Positions 1 through 6,585 of a stretch of 8,452 nucleotides of DNA are shown one piece after another; the first letter of the stretch is position 1, and each line of letters starts with the position of its first letter. A model generated the notes under the pieces. It was not told the origin of the DNA. It saw only the letters and a list, made by a program, of their open reading frames with translations, and did no database searches. Where the stretch lies: assembly GCA_023255285.1 (NCBI GenBank), contig JALRIY010000096.1, positions 1 through 8,452 of the forward strand. Direction: 5' to 3'. Source of the DNA: Algoriphagus sp. (GTDB lineage Bacteria; Bacteroidota; Bacteroidia; Cytophagales; Cyclobacteriaceae). The position numbers and the translations under genes were made by a program.

Positions 1-21
1 CAATTCAAATTAACGAAAAAA

Positions 22-1122
22 ATGGGAACCCGCATTCAAGATATACTTTCCTTCCTCGATCGGCTTGCTCCTCCGGCCTACCAGGAACCTTATGACAATG
101 CCACCTTGATTTGTGGAGACCGAAATCGGGAATTGACCGGTGTGCTTTGCACTCTAGATTGCACCGAAACCGTCGTGGAAGAAGCCATTCAGCAAGGTGC
201 CAACTTGATAGTGGCACATCATCCTATTGTCTTCAAAGGACTCAAAAGTATCACTGGCAAAACGTACGTGGAGCGGACCATTATCAAGGCCATCCAGGCA
301 GATGTGGCTATTTTTGCCATTCACACCAACTTAGACCATGTGGCTGGCGGAGTCAACAAGCGAATTGCCGACCGCTTGGGTTTGAAGCAGCCGCGAATCC
401 TGCAACCCAAGAAACAACTCCTCAACAACTTGGTATTCTTTGTGCCGACCGCAAACAAAAATGAAGTATTAGAAGCAGTGTTTCAAGCGGGCGCAGGACA
501 GATTGGGGAATACAGCGATTGCGCTTTTTCCTCAGAAGGCATAGGTCAGTTTACCCCTTCGGAAAATGCCAATCCAACACTTGGACAACGGGGTCAAACC
601 CATAAAGAACTCGAGTTGCGCGTGGAAGTGATCCTTCCTGCCCACCTAAGCTCCAAAGTACTTGCTGCACTGAAGGCTGCCCACCCTTACGAGGAGGTGG
701 CTTATTACCTAAGCAACTTGGAAAACGAAAACCAAGAGGTGGGAGCAGGAATGATTGGTACCCTACCTGATTCTATGTCTGAGCAAGAATTTTTAGATTA
801 CCTAAAGCAGCGGATGAACTTAACTCTTGTCAAACATAGTCCACTTACCGGGAGGCGAGTGCAAAAAGTTGCGCTTTGTGGAGGTGCAGGAATTTTTCTT
901 TTGGGGGATGCAAAAAGAGCAGGGGCAGATGTGTTTGTGACGGCTGATGTCAAGTACCACGAATATTTTGATGCGGAAGGGGCACTCGTACTTTGCGATA
1001 TTGGGCATTACGAGAGCGAAATTTTCACAAAAGATTTATTGGCAGACGTTTTGTCACAAAATTTTCCTAATATTGCACTCTATTTGTCAAAAGTAGTTAC
1101 AAATCCCACATCCTACCGATAG
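22..1122 (+). CDS. Nif3-like dinuclear metal center protein (YqfO type)
   Basis: A 366-residue member of the Nif3/YbgI family, which forms toroidal hexamers with a two-metal site per subunit; the cellular role is unsettled (related proteins have been called GTP cyclohydrolase I type 2, a name with weak support). Visible metal ligands fit the family: HH at 66-67 in VAHHP, H101 and D105 in IHTNLDH, and H329 with E333 in GHYESE. Between the two halves of the Nif3 fold, residues about 135-240 form the PII/CutA-like insert found in the long YqfO form (including HPYEEVAYY near 221-229), which explains why it is longer than the roughly 250 residues of E. coli YbgI. The ATG at 22 gives the expected N-terminus; only 21 bases precede it, so its promoter and any upstream gene are not visible. 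The zinc-ribbon gene follows after 3 bases, so the two are probably cotranscribed. Family call is firm; function is not. Confidence 0.95.
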   Translation: MGTRIQDILSFLDRLAPPAYQEPYDNATLICGDRNRELTGVLCTLDCTETVVEEAIQQGANLIVAHHPIVFKGLKSITGKTYVERTIIKAIQADVAIFAIHTNLDHVAGGVNKRIADRLGLKQPRILQPKKQLLNNLVFFVPTANKNEVLEAVFQAGAGQIGEYSDCAFSSEGIGQFTPSENANPTLGQRGQTHKELELRVEVILPAHLSSKVLAALKAAHPYEEVAYYLSNLENENQEVGAGMIGTLPDSMSEQEFLDYLKQRMNLTLVKHSPLTGRRVQKVALCGGAGIFLLGDAKRAGADVFVTADVKYHEYFDAEGALVLCDIGHYESEIFTKDLLADVLSQNFPNIALYLSKVVTNPTSYR

Positions 1123-1125
1123 TTC

Positions 1126-1896
1126 ATGGAAAGTACAGTAGCACAAAAACTCGACGCTATCTACACCCTTCAGCTTATAGATTCAAGGTTAGACGCCATC
1201 GTTAAAGTAAGAGGAGCCCTTCCTGAGGAAGTGCAAGATCTTGAAGATGAGATAGCAGGCTACGAAACTCGACTTGATAAATTCACTCGAGAGATCGAAG
1301 GTTTCGAAGAGGAAATCAAGCGTCAGAAGGACAATATCAAAGAAGCCGAAAAGCTGATCAAAAAGTACCAAGAGCAGCAGATGAACGTACGAAACAATCG
1401 TGAGTACGATGCCATCACCAAGGAATTGGAGCTTCAAGATTTGGACATTCAAGTATCCAAAAAGAAGATTTCTGAAGCTGGAATTAAAATTGATCACTTG
1501 AAAGAGGAGTTTGAAATTACCAGCGCATCCAAAATCGATCGACAAAAAGATTTAGACCTCAAAAAAGACGAGCTTTCGACCATAGTAGCAGAAAGCGAAT
1601 CGGAAGAAAATAAATTGCAAGGAGATCGAGATAAGGCTGCCAAGAAGGTGGAAGAGCGTTTGATCAAGTCTTACACCAAGATTAGAGCGAATGCGAAAAA
1701 TGGCCTTGCCGTTGTGATGGTCAAAAGAGGTGCTTGTGGAGGTTGTTTCAACACTGTTCCTCCACAGCGTCAAGCAGATATTCGCGAAAAGAAAAAACTA
1801 ATCGTTTGTGAGCATTGTGGAAGAATCCTTGCGGGTGTAGAAGACGAAATTGAAGAGGAAGTGACAAAAACAAAAAGAAGAACTGCGAAGGCTTAA
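1126..1896 (+). CDS. Coiled-coil C4-type zinc-ribbon protein (DUF164 family)
   Basis: A 256-residue protein with a long, strongly charged coiled coil (about residues 30-185, rich in E, K, D and Q, with no membrane segment) followed by a four-cysteine zinc ribbon: C204 and C207 in GACGGC, C228 and C231 in CEHCG. The segment between the ribbon knuckles contains VPPQ, usual for this family. The C-terminus is a short acidic run (EDEIEEE) and then a basic tail (KTKRRTAKA). Such proteins are related to chlamydial CT398 and other putative nucleic-acid- or secretion-associated coiled-coil zinc ribbons; in Bacteroidota the role is unknown. It starts 3 bases after the nif3-like stop codon, and the two families are, as I recall, commonly adjacent in this phylum, so a functional link is plausible. 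An intrinsic terminator follows 17 bases after its stop. Probably cytoplasmic. Confidence 0.92.
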   Translation: MESTVAQKLDAIYTLQLIDSRLDAIVKVRGALPEEVQDLEDEIAGYETRLDKFTREIEGFEEEIKRQKDNIKEAEKLIKKYQEQQMNVRNNREYDAITKELELQDLDIQVSKKKISEAGIKIDHLKEEFEITSASKIDRQKDLDLKKDELSTIVAESESEENKLQGDRDKAAKKVEERLIKSYTKIRANAKNGLAVVMVKRGACGGCFNTVPPQRQADIREKKKLIVCEHCGRILAGVEDEIEEEVTKTKRRTAKA

Positions 1897-1913
1897 GTCT
1901 TTCACTTATACTT

Positions 1914-1945
1914 AAAATCTCCGAGCTCCTCGGAGATTTTTTTTT
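1914..1945 (+). terminator. Rho-independent terminator of the nif3-like/zinc-ribbon operon
   Basis: A perfect 12-bp stem, AAAATCTCCGAG (1914-1925) against CTCGGAGATTTT (1929-1940), closes a 3-base loop, and a run of nine T's spans 1937-1945. The A-rich left arm and T-rich right arm could also let it work on the other strand, but no minus-strand gene ends here. It lies 17 bases after the zinc-ribbon stop codon. Confidence 0.93.
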
Positions 1946-1958
1946 GACCTAACATTTA

Positions 1959-1979
1959 TGTCCACGGACGAAAGTCGAC
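1959..1979 (-). repeat. Degenerate heptamer repeat, patch 1 (3 units, minus strand)
   Basis: Read on the minus strand this is GTCGACT, TTCGTCC, GTGGACA: three 7-base units matching a GTCGACY-like consensus at 7, 5 and 5 positions. It begins 14 bases after the terminator. Its outer unit (TGTCCAC on the plus strand, 1959-1965) is perfectly complementary to a unit of patch 2 (GTGGACA, 2017-2023). Confidence 0.55.
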
Positions 1980-2009
1980 AACAGGTTCTAATTCCCAGCA
2001 CACATTGCG

Positions 2010-2023
2010 GTGGACTGTGGACA
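2010..2023 (+). repeat. Degenerate heptamer repeat, patch 2 (2 units, plus strand)
   Basis: Two direct units, GTGGACT (2010-2016) and GTGGACA (2017-2023), with exact 7-base period. This patch is inverted relative to patch 1 and could pair with it across about 50 bases. Confidence 0.55.
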
Positions 2024-2039
2024 CTTATTTTTATTCTCC

Positions 2040-2053
2040 GGTCGACGGTCCAT
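2040..2053 (-). repeat. Degenerate heptamer repeat, patch 3 (2 units, minus strand)
   Basis: On the minus strand the units are ATGGACC and GTCGACC. The plus-strand CGACGGTC at 2043-2050 is an 8-base perfect inverted match to GACCGTCG at 2096-2103 in patch 4. Confidence 0.6.
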
Positions 2054-2092
2054 AGCCAATATAGCAGATTCAAAATAGTAGCACAAGTTGCA

Positions 2093-2113
2093 GTCGACCG
2101 TCGTCTGTTGATG
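2093..2113 (+). repeat. Degenerate heptamer repeat, patch 4 (3 units, plus strand)
   Basis: Units are GTCGACC (2093-2099), GTCGTCT (2100-2106) and GTTGATG (2107-2113), decaying from left to right. The first two are close to those of the tract at 7959-7986 almost 6 kb away, so this is a dispersed sequence family and not a local slip. The rest of the 1897-2168 gap, between and after the patches, shows nothing else that I recognise. Confidence 0.6.
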
Positions 2114-2152
2114 ATTATTTTACACCTCCAACTTGCATTCGCATCTTATTTG

Positions 2153-2166
2153 CCCCTATATTGGGG
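2153..2166 (+). other. Small GC hairpin just before the 2169 start codon
   Basis: CCCC (2153-2156) and GGGG (2163-2166) can pair around the 6-base loop TATATT, ending two bases before the ATG at 2169. It might limit ribosome access or simply reflect chance; four base pairs alone is weak. A loose match to the Bacteroidota -7 element (CTTATTTG, 2145-2152) lies just upstream, without a convincing -33 partner. Confidence 0.25.
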
Positions 2167-2168
2167 AC

Positions 2169-2591
2169 ATGAAAAAGTTAGTCTTACTCTTTCTTTTCGT
2201 AAGTACCTGCTTCTTGGGCTATTCAAAAGAGCCCGAGTCGAAAACTTTTTTGATTCTATTTGATGAAACTGAGCTGCAATTACTTCAGACAAACCTCAGC
2301 AGTATAAGCCAGCAGCTAAGTCCTTTTTTTTCAACCAAGACCTACGGGGGGAATTCTGAATTGGCCCTCCTTCTTGAAATTCCTTCTGCTGTATTTAACG
2401 AATGTTTGCTTGGGGAATACTGGATTTCTTTATCCGACGGAAGACGCTTTCAATTGCAGCAACTCGCGTTTCGTGTGTTTGACCTAAGCGAAAACAAAGC
2501 CCTGTACCAGCGCTTTGTAAGCAAGTACGAAGCAAGTTTGGACCAGAAAAAAAAGTCCTCCAAATCTGCTAAATCCGCTTCAACTCCTTGA
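2169..2591 (+). CDS. Small exported protein of unknown function
   Basis: I do not recognise this 140-residue protein. Starting at the ATG at 2169, it begins MKKLVLLFLFVSTCFLGYS, a typical signal peptide: two lysines, a hydrophobic core, and possible signal-peptidase I cleavage near residues 19-20. Cys14 in VSTC is a poor lipobox, so a lipoprotein is possible but less likely. An in-frame ATG at 2133 would add 12 residues (MHSHLICPYIGD) that spoil the signal peptide, so I prefer the inner start. The mature part has a predicted mixed character, with a Leu/Gln-rich stretch (about 36-50) and a hydrophobic run near 64-72, and ends in a low-complexity basic tail rich in K, S and A (127-140). There is no cysteine pair, enzyme motif or transmembrane helix after the leader. 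Likely periplasmic. Its last 23 bases overlap the 3' end of the opposing phosphatase gene. Moderate confidence that it is a real gene. Confidence 0.7.
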   Translation: MKKLVLLFLFVSTCFLGYSKEPESKTFLILFDETELQLLQTNLSSISQQLSPFFSTKTYGGNSELALLLEIPSAVFNECLLGEYWISLSDGRRFQLQQLAFRVFDLSENKALYQRFVSKYEASLDQKKKSSKSAKSASTP

Positions 2592-3198
2592 GGTGTTCTT
2601 GATCGTTTTGCTTGATCAACGTAAATCCTCCTCCCTCTGCTTGCTGCAAAAGGTACAAACATAAATTTCCGTGTTCGTACTGATCCATTTTTTCCAAAGG
2701 TGTTTCACAAATCAAACTTAAAAAAATACGCATCGCTCTTCCGTGCATGCATACCAAGACCGTTTCTCCAGGTCCATTAAGAATGATTTGAATGCCCCGA
2801 CGCAGTCGTTCGGCTACTGTATTGGGACTTTCTCCTCCAGCAATCGCATAATCCAAGTTGCCCTGCTGCCATTGATGCAACATCATCTGGTAGTACTCCC
2901 CCTCTTCTGGTGTCATGGGTGTGCCCTCGTAATCTCCCCAAGAGATCTCATTTAGTTCAGGTAATGCTACCACTGGATAACCCAAATCAATAAAGCCTTG
3001 GATGGATTGTCGGGTGCGAATCAATGCAGAATGGTAGAGTTGGTCGAAGGGAATATCTCGATAAGCTTGAAAAAAAGCGGATGCTTGTGCCCTTCCTGTA
3101 GCATTGATTGGGGCATCGATCCCGCTGCCTTGAACTACACCTTGTAAATTGTAGTCCGTTTGCCCATGACGGAGCAGGTAAATTTTTTTTAGGTTCAA
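2569..3198 (-). CDS. Histidine phosphatase family protein (phosphoglycerate-mutase-like)
   Basis: A 209-residue cytoplasmic member of the histidine phosphatase superfamily. The hallmark LLRHGQTDYN sits at 8-17, with R10, phospho-accepting H11 and G12. R61 (in SALIRTRQS), proton donor E84 (in LNEISWGDYEG) and H152 (in CMHGRAMR) complete the expected catalytic pocket. GGESPNTVAERL (121-132) is also typical. It resembles the cobalamin-phosphatase/CobC and broad-specificity phosphatase branch, but no substrate can be read from sequence and no cobalamin gene is nearby. The start is TTG at 3198: an in-frame TAA lies at 3205-3207 and no ATG occurs before the catalytic RHG, so ATG initiation is excluded. 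It is divergent from menI across 53 bases and its tail overlaps the small exported-protein gene by 23 bases. Confidence 0.93.
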   Translation of the reverse strand: MNLKKIYLLRHGQTDYNLQGVVQGSGIDAPINATGRAQASAFFQAYRDIPFDQLYHSALIRTRQSIQGFIDLGYPVVALPELNEISWGDYEGTPMTPEEGEYYQMMLHQWQQGNLDYAIAGGESPNTVAERLRRGIQIILNGPGETVLVCMHGRAMRIFLSLICETPLEKMDQYEHGNLCLYLLQQAEGGGFTLIKQNDQEHLKELKRI

Positions 3199-3251
3199 CT
3201 TTCTTTAATTTTGTCTAGTCCCCAAAGAAACTGGTTTTAACCCAAATATTC

Positions 3252-3674
3252 ATGGTTTTTCTTTCTATCCCTAGCCTTGAGCAACTAAACACCATCCGCG
3301 TGCCTACGATGGTGGACCATATCGGCTTGGAATTCACGGGCATAGGAGAAGATTTTTTGGAGGCAACTTTACCCGTTGACCATCGAACCATACAGCCCAT
3401 GGGCTTGTTACACGGAGGTGCCAACGTGGTACTTGCCGAAACCTTGGGCTCGGTAGCTGCGTCTTTGACGCTAGATCGGAGCAAACAGGATTGTGTTGGA
3501 CTGGAAATCAATGCCAACCACCTCAGGGCTGTGAAGTCGGGAAAGGTAAAAGGCACGGCAAGACCGGTACATTTGGGGAGATCCACCCAAGTATGGGAAA
3601 TAAAAATTGTGAACGAGGCCGATCAACTCTGCTGCATCAGCAGAATCACGATGGCTATCTTGGATAAAAAATGA
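3252..3674 (+). CDS. menI: 1,4-dihydroxy-2-naphthoyl-CoA thioesterase (hotdog fold)
   Basis: A 140-residue single-domain hotdog thioesterase of the PaaI/EntH type, closely resembling E. coli YdiI (MenI), which hydrolyses DHNA-CoA to 1,4-dihydroxy-2-naphthoate, the step before prenylation in menaquinone synthesis. Key features: IQPMGLLHGGANVVLAE (47-63) with Q48, H54, G55 and catalytic E63, then S67, followed by VGLEINANH (82-90) and HLGRSTQVWE (107-116). From memory, these line up with YdiI active-site residues at nearly identical numbers. The first ATG gives an N-terminus of the same length as YdiI. Its stop overlaps the menF start as ATGA (3671-3674), a sign of translational coupling. That linkage is what favours MenI over the enterobactin proofreading homologue EntH or a generic PaaI-type enzyme. 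Confidence 0.88.
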   Translation: MVFLSIPSLEQLNTIRVPTMVDHIGLEFTGIGEDFLEATLPVDHRTIQPMGLLHGGANVVLAETLGSVAASLTLDRSKQDCVGLEINANHLRAVKSGKVKGTARPVHLGRSTQVWEIKIVNEADQLCCISRITMAILDKK

Positions 3675-4885
3675 AAGCAACGGAAGTAGGTCAAGCGATT
3701 TCTTTGGAGGAGGTACTGGATGTTTTCCTGGTAGAAGGCCTAGCTTCTGGTGGTTCCTTTGCGCTTTGGCGAAAGCCCAATTCATCCCAGCTCGCATACC
3801 TTCAAGATTTTAGCGACAGTCCTAGACGTGTTTCCCTGCAACTCGAAGATCTTCCAGCTGGATTTATAGTTCAGCCTTTTGCTGACCAGGAGGATAAAAA
3901 AGCATTTTTCATCCATGCAGATCGGTACGAAAAATTATCGCTCGAAAACCCACTGAGCCAAGACGACTTTCCTTCCTGGATGCAAGCTAGCCGAGATAGC
4001 GTTCCTGCTCCAGTACTCAAAAAACGAATTGCTGCCCATTTAGGGAACCTTCCAGTGCTATCCAACGCAAGTGATGGCCAAAACAAAGCGCATTTCTTAG
4101 AGGTTGTCGCCAAAGGAACTCAAGCAATTGAAGCAGGTAGGTTGGAAAAGATTGTGGCTGCCCGCACCAAGTTGATTCCTCTTCCAGAAGAATTCGATTT
4201 AGGCAAAACTTTGGCCAAGCTCTTTTCCAGTTACCCGCATTCCTTTGTCAACTTTTTTCATCTTCCGGGTGTCGGTACCTGGATAGGTGCCAGTCCTGAA
4301 GTGCTGATTGAAACCAAAGGGGACTATTTCTACACCATGTCACTTGCGGGCACGCAGCCCGCACAGGGGGACAATCCTCTGAAATCGGCCGCTTGGACCC
4401 AAAAAGAAATTGAAGAGCAGGCCTTGGTCAGTCGCTACATCGTGGATTGCTTCAAAACGATCCGATTGCGAGAATACGAAGAGCATGGTCCTAAAACCGT
4501 TCTTGCCGGTAACTTGCTCCATCTGCGTTCTGACTTCCGGGTCAATACCCAAACTACAGGATTTTCCAACTTAGGGAGCGTCATGCTTGGACTCCTCCAT
4601 CCCACTTCGGCTGTTTGTGGGATGCCTCGCAAGGAGGCACTCAACTTCTTAAAGACAGAAGAAGGATGGGATCGCAACTTCTATGCAGGGTTTCTTGGAC
4701 CGGTAGGGCTTGAGCAAGAAACCTCCATTTATGTAAATCTTCGGACGGCAAGTATCGGGAAGGAGCATGCCCTACTCTATGCGGGTGCAGGAGTGACGGA
4801 GGATTCGGTACCCGAAAAAGAATGGGAGGAAACCGAATTGAAATGCCAAATCATCGGTAAGTTTATCCAAAATCCAGACGCTTGA
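3671..4885 (+). CDS. menF: Isochorismate synthase
   Basis: A 404-residue chorismate-binding enzyme that would convert chorismate to isochorismate, the committed step into menaquinone. The N-terminal third (1-125) is divergent, as usual. The catalytic domain shows K160 in KIVAARTKL (the general-base lysine position of MenF/EntC), GASPE (206-210), LAGTQP (226-231 region), the metal-binding segment QKEIEEQALVSRYI (about 244-257), HPTSAVCGMPR (310-320), RNFYAGFLGPVG (335-346) and AGAGVTEDSVPEKEWEETE (371-389). LAGTQP with the K160 region fits isochorismate synthases and not anthranilate or aminodeoxychorismate synthases, and there is no glutamine-amidotransferase partner nearby. It overlaps menI by four bases upstream and menD by four bases downstream. 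The enzymes of siderophore (EntC) and salicylate synthesis are similar, but the MenD neighbour settles the pathway. Cytoplasmic, Mg-dependent. Confidence 0.93.
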   Translation: MKATEVGQAISLEEVLDVFLVEGLASGGSFALWRKPNSSQLAYLQDFSDSPRRVSLQLEDLPAGFIVQPFADQEDKKAFFIHADRYEKLSLENPLSQDDFPSWMQASRDSVPAPVLKKRIAAHLGNLPVLSNASDGQNKAHFLEVVAKGTQAIEAGRLEKIVAARTKLIPLPEEFDLGKTLAKLFSSYPHSFVNFFHLPGVGTWIGASPEVLIETKGDYFYTMSLAGTQPAQGDNPLKSAAWTQKEIEEQALVSRYIVDCFKTIRLREYEEHGPKTVLAGNLLHLRSDFRVNTQTTGFSNLGSVMLGLLHPTSAVCGMPRKEALNFLKTEEGWDRNFYAGFLGPVGLEQETSIYVNLRTASIGKEHALLYAGAGVTEDSVPEKEWEETELKCQIIGKFIQNPDA

Positions 4886-6567
4886 TCCTCCAACCCATCC
4901 TCGATTTAGTGGCCATTTGTGCTGCACAGGGCATTAGACAGGTCGTCCTGTCTCCAGGATCTCGCTGTGCTCCATTGACTTTGGCCTTTGCTCGGCATCC
5001 GGAGATGGAAGTGCGTACAATCGCAGACGAACGGTCCGCTGCATTTATTGCCTTGGGCATGGCCCAGCAGTTGAAGGAACCCGTAGTACTGGTCTGCACC
5101 TCTGGATCAGCAGTACTCAACTATTTTCCTGCAATCGCAGAAGCCTTTTTTCAGCAAGTTCCCCTGCTCGTACTCACCGCAGACCGGCCTCCTGAATGGG
5201 TGGACCAATGGGATGGACAAACGATCTTTCAAGAGGAAGTCTATGGAAAGCATGTGAAAAAAAGTTTCCGCTTCCCGGATACCTTTGTTCACCCAGATCA
5301 GGTGCGGCATGCGAATCGAATCAGCAACGAAGCCATCCTACTCAGTCGGCAGTTCCCAGCGGGACCCGTACACCTCAACATTCCTTTGCGGGAACCTTTT
5401 TATCCAGAGGAGGGAGAAACCTTTCAATTCCCAAAGCATCCTCCAGTGTTTACCCTAGAATCTTCAGAGGTACGATTAAGCGATGGGGCATTGAAAAAGT
5501 TAAAGTCGGAATTGGCCAATTTTCGACGCATCCTGCTCGTCCCTGGACAGCAAGAATCAAATCCTACCCTACTTGCCCACGTTGAGCGTTTGGCGCAAAA
5601 TCAGCAGGTTGTTGTCGTGGCGGACACTATATCCAACTTGCAAGCAAAAGGGACCATTACCTTGCACGATCATTGGTTGGGACGGGAGGAACTTCATGCC
5701 GCGCTAGCACCCGACCTGGTGATCAGTTTTGGTAAATCCATTATTTCCAAGTCACTCAAACTTTTCCTTCGAAAGCAAGACATACAACATTGGCATATTC
5801 AGCCCGATGGACAATCCAAAGATACCTATTCAGGACTTACTCGTATCTTGGGCTCCGATCCCTTGGTATTTTTGACTTGGCTGACCGCGCATCTTCCTCC
5901 TTTGGAATCCGTATTTGCACAGCGGTGGCAACTGCTTGAAGAGCAAGTAGCGACTACCCTCCCTAAAGCCTTAAAAGAAGTGGAATTCGGAGAATATCCA
6001 GCGGTTAAACAGGTTTTGGATGCCTTGCCTGAAAAAGGACAATTGCAAGTAGCCAATTCCATGGCAATTCGATATGTGAATTTTTTGGGAAGACGAACTC
6101 AAGAAATTTGCTGCAACCGGGGTACTTCAGGGATTGATGGAAGCAACAGTACTGCGGTGGGTGCCAGTTTGATTTCCCAGGAGCCAGTAACTCTGCTTAC
6201 CGGAGACATGGCCTTTTTCTACGATCGAAATGCCTTTTGGCACAACTATCCTATGCCCAACTTGCGAGTGATTGTGCTCAACAACCATGCAGGCGGGATA
6301 TTCCGATTGATCGATGGGCCAGCTCGGCAACCCGAGTTGGAAGAGTTTTTTGAGACTAAACAAGCATTGAACGCTAGGTCACTTGCTGAAGAGTATGGAT
6401 TTGGGTATGCATCAGTCACGAATTCGGAGCAGCTAGAATCTGCCCTATTGAAGTTTTACGAACCTAGCCTTCATCCAAAAATCATCGAGATAATTAGCAG
6501 TAGTCCTAGGAATGCCGAAATCCTAAAAAAACTAAAAGGAAGCATTTCTGCTTCCTTGGTAAACTAG
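4882..6567 (+). CDS. menD: 2-succinyl-5-enolpyruvyl-6-hydroxy-3-cyclohexene-1-carboxylate synthase
   Basis: A 561-residue thiamine-diphosphate enzyme that condenses isochorismate with decarboxylated 2-oxoglutarate to SEPHCHC, releasing CO2; full family length. Visible motifs: SPGSRCAPL (24-32), DERSAAFIALGMAQQ (49-63) with E50 as the ThDP-activating glutamate, TSGSAVLNYFPAIAEA, LTADRPPEWVDQWDGQT, NRGTSGIDGSNST in the C-terminal domain, and the ThDP/Mg motif GDMAFFYDRN at 441-450 (D442, N450 region). The start must be TTG at 4882: an in-frame TAA lies at 4858-4860 and the next methionine (residue 42) is already past SPGSR. That TTG overlaps the menF stop as TTGA, so initiation is probably coupled to menF translation. 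No men gene follows; the next gene is convergent after 18 bases. Confidence 0.97.
   Translation: MILQPILDLVAICAAQGIRQVVLSPGSRCAPLTLAFARHPEMEVRTIADERSAAFIALGMAQQLKEPVVLVCTSGSAVLNYFPAIAEAFFQQVPLLVLTADRPPEWVDQWDGQTIFQEEVYGKHVKKSFRFPDTFVHPDQVRHANRISNEAILLSRQFPAGPVHLNIPLREPFYPEEGETFQFPKHPPVFTLESSEVRLSDGALKKLKSELANFRRILLVPGQQESNPTLLAHVERLAQNQQVVVVADTISNLQAKGTITLHDHWLGREELHAALAPDLVISFGKSIISKSLKLFLRKQDIQHWHIQPDGQSKDTYSGLTRILGSDPLVFLTWLTAHLPPLESVFAQRWQLLEEQVATTLPKALKEVEFGEYPAVKQVLDALPEKGQLQVANSMAIRYVNFLGRRTQEICCNRGTSGIDGSNSTAVGASLISQEPVTLLTGDMAFFYDRNAFWHNYPMPNLRVIVLNNHAGGIFRLIDGPARQPELEEFFETKQALNARSLAEEYGFGYASVTNSEQLESALLKFYEPSLHPKIIEIISSSPRNAEILKKLKGSISASLVN
6525..6557 (-). terminator. Probable terminator of the GH16 gene, inside the menD 3' end
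   Basis: AAGGAAGCA (6536-6544) and TGCTTCCTT (6549-6557) form a perfect 9-bp stem with loop TTTC. Read on the minus strand, the stem is followed by TTAGTTTTTT (6534-6525), a U-rich tract suited to intrinsic termination of the laminarinase transcript, whose stop codon lies 28 bases before the stem. Read on the plus strand the stem is not followed by a T run, so it would serve menD poorly. It encodes the last residues of MenD at the same time. Confidence 0.7.
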
Positions 6568-6585
6568 AGCAATTGACTTAAGTTC

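Noticed and set aside
820..1008. Minus-strand open frames inside the nif3-like, zinc-ribbon, menF, menD and GH16 genes
   Set aside because: They are antisense or shifted shadows of strongly supported genes, with no domain or start context of their own.
2133..2168. Upstream ATG at 2133 for the exported protein
   Set aside because: It would place 12 residues including His, Cys and Pro before MKKLVLLF, breaking an otherwise textbook signal peptide.
1958..2263. A 101-codon plus-strand open frame through the intergenic gap
   Set aside because: It runs across the heptamer patches, whose 7-base period is incompatible with a conserved protein, and overlaps the better-supported exported-protein gene in another frame; no recognisable sequence.
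3222..3250. Bacteroidota-like -7 elements on the minus strand in the phosphatase/menI divergent gap (AATATTTG, TTTCTTTG)
   Set aside because: Each has one mismatch to TAnnTTTG, but no TTTG lies at a proper -33 distance; in AT-rich spacer DNA such near matches are expected.
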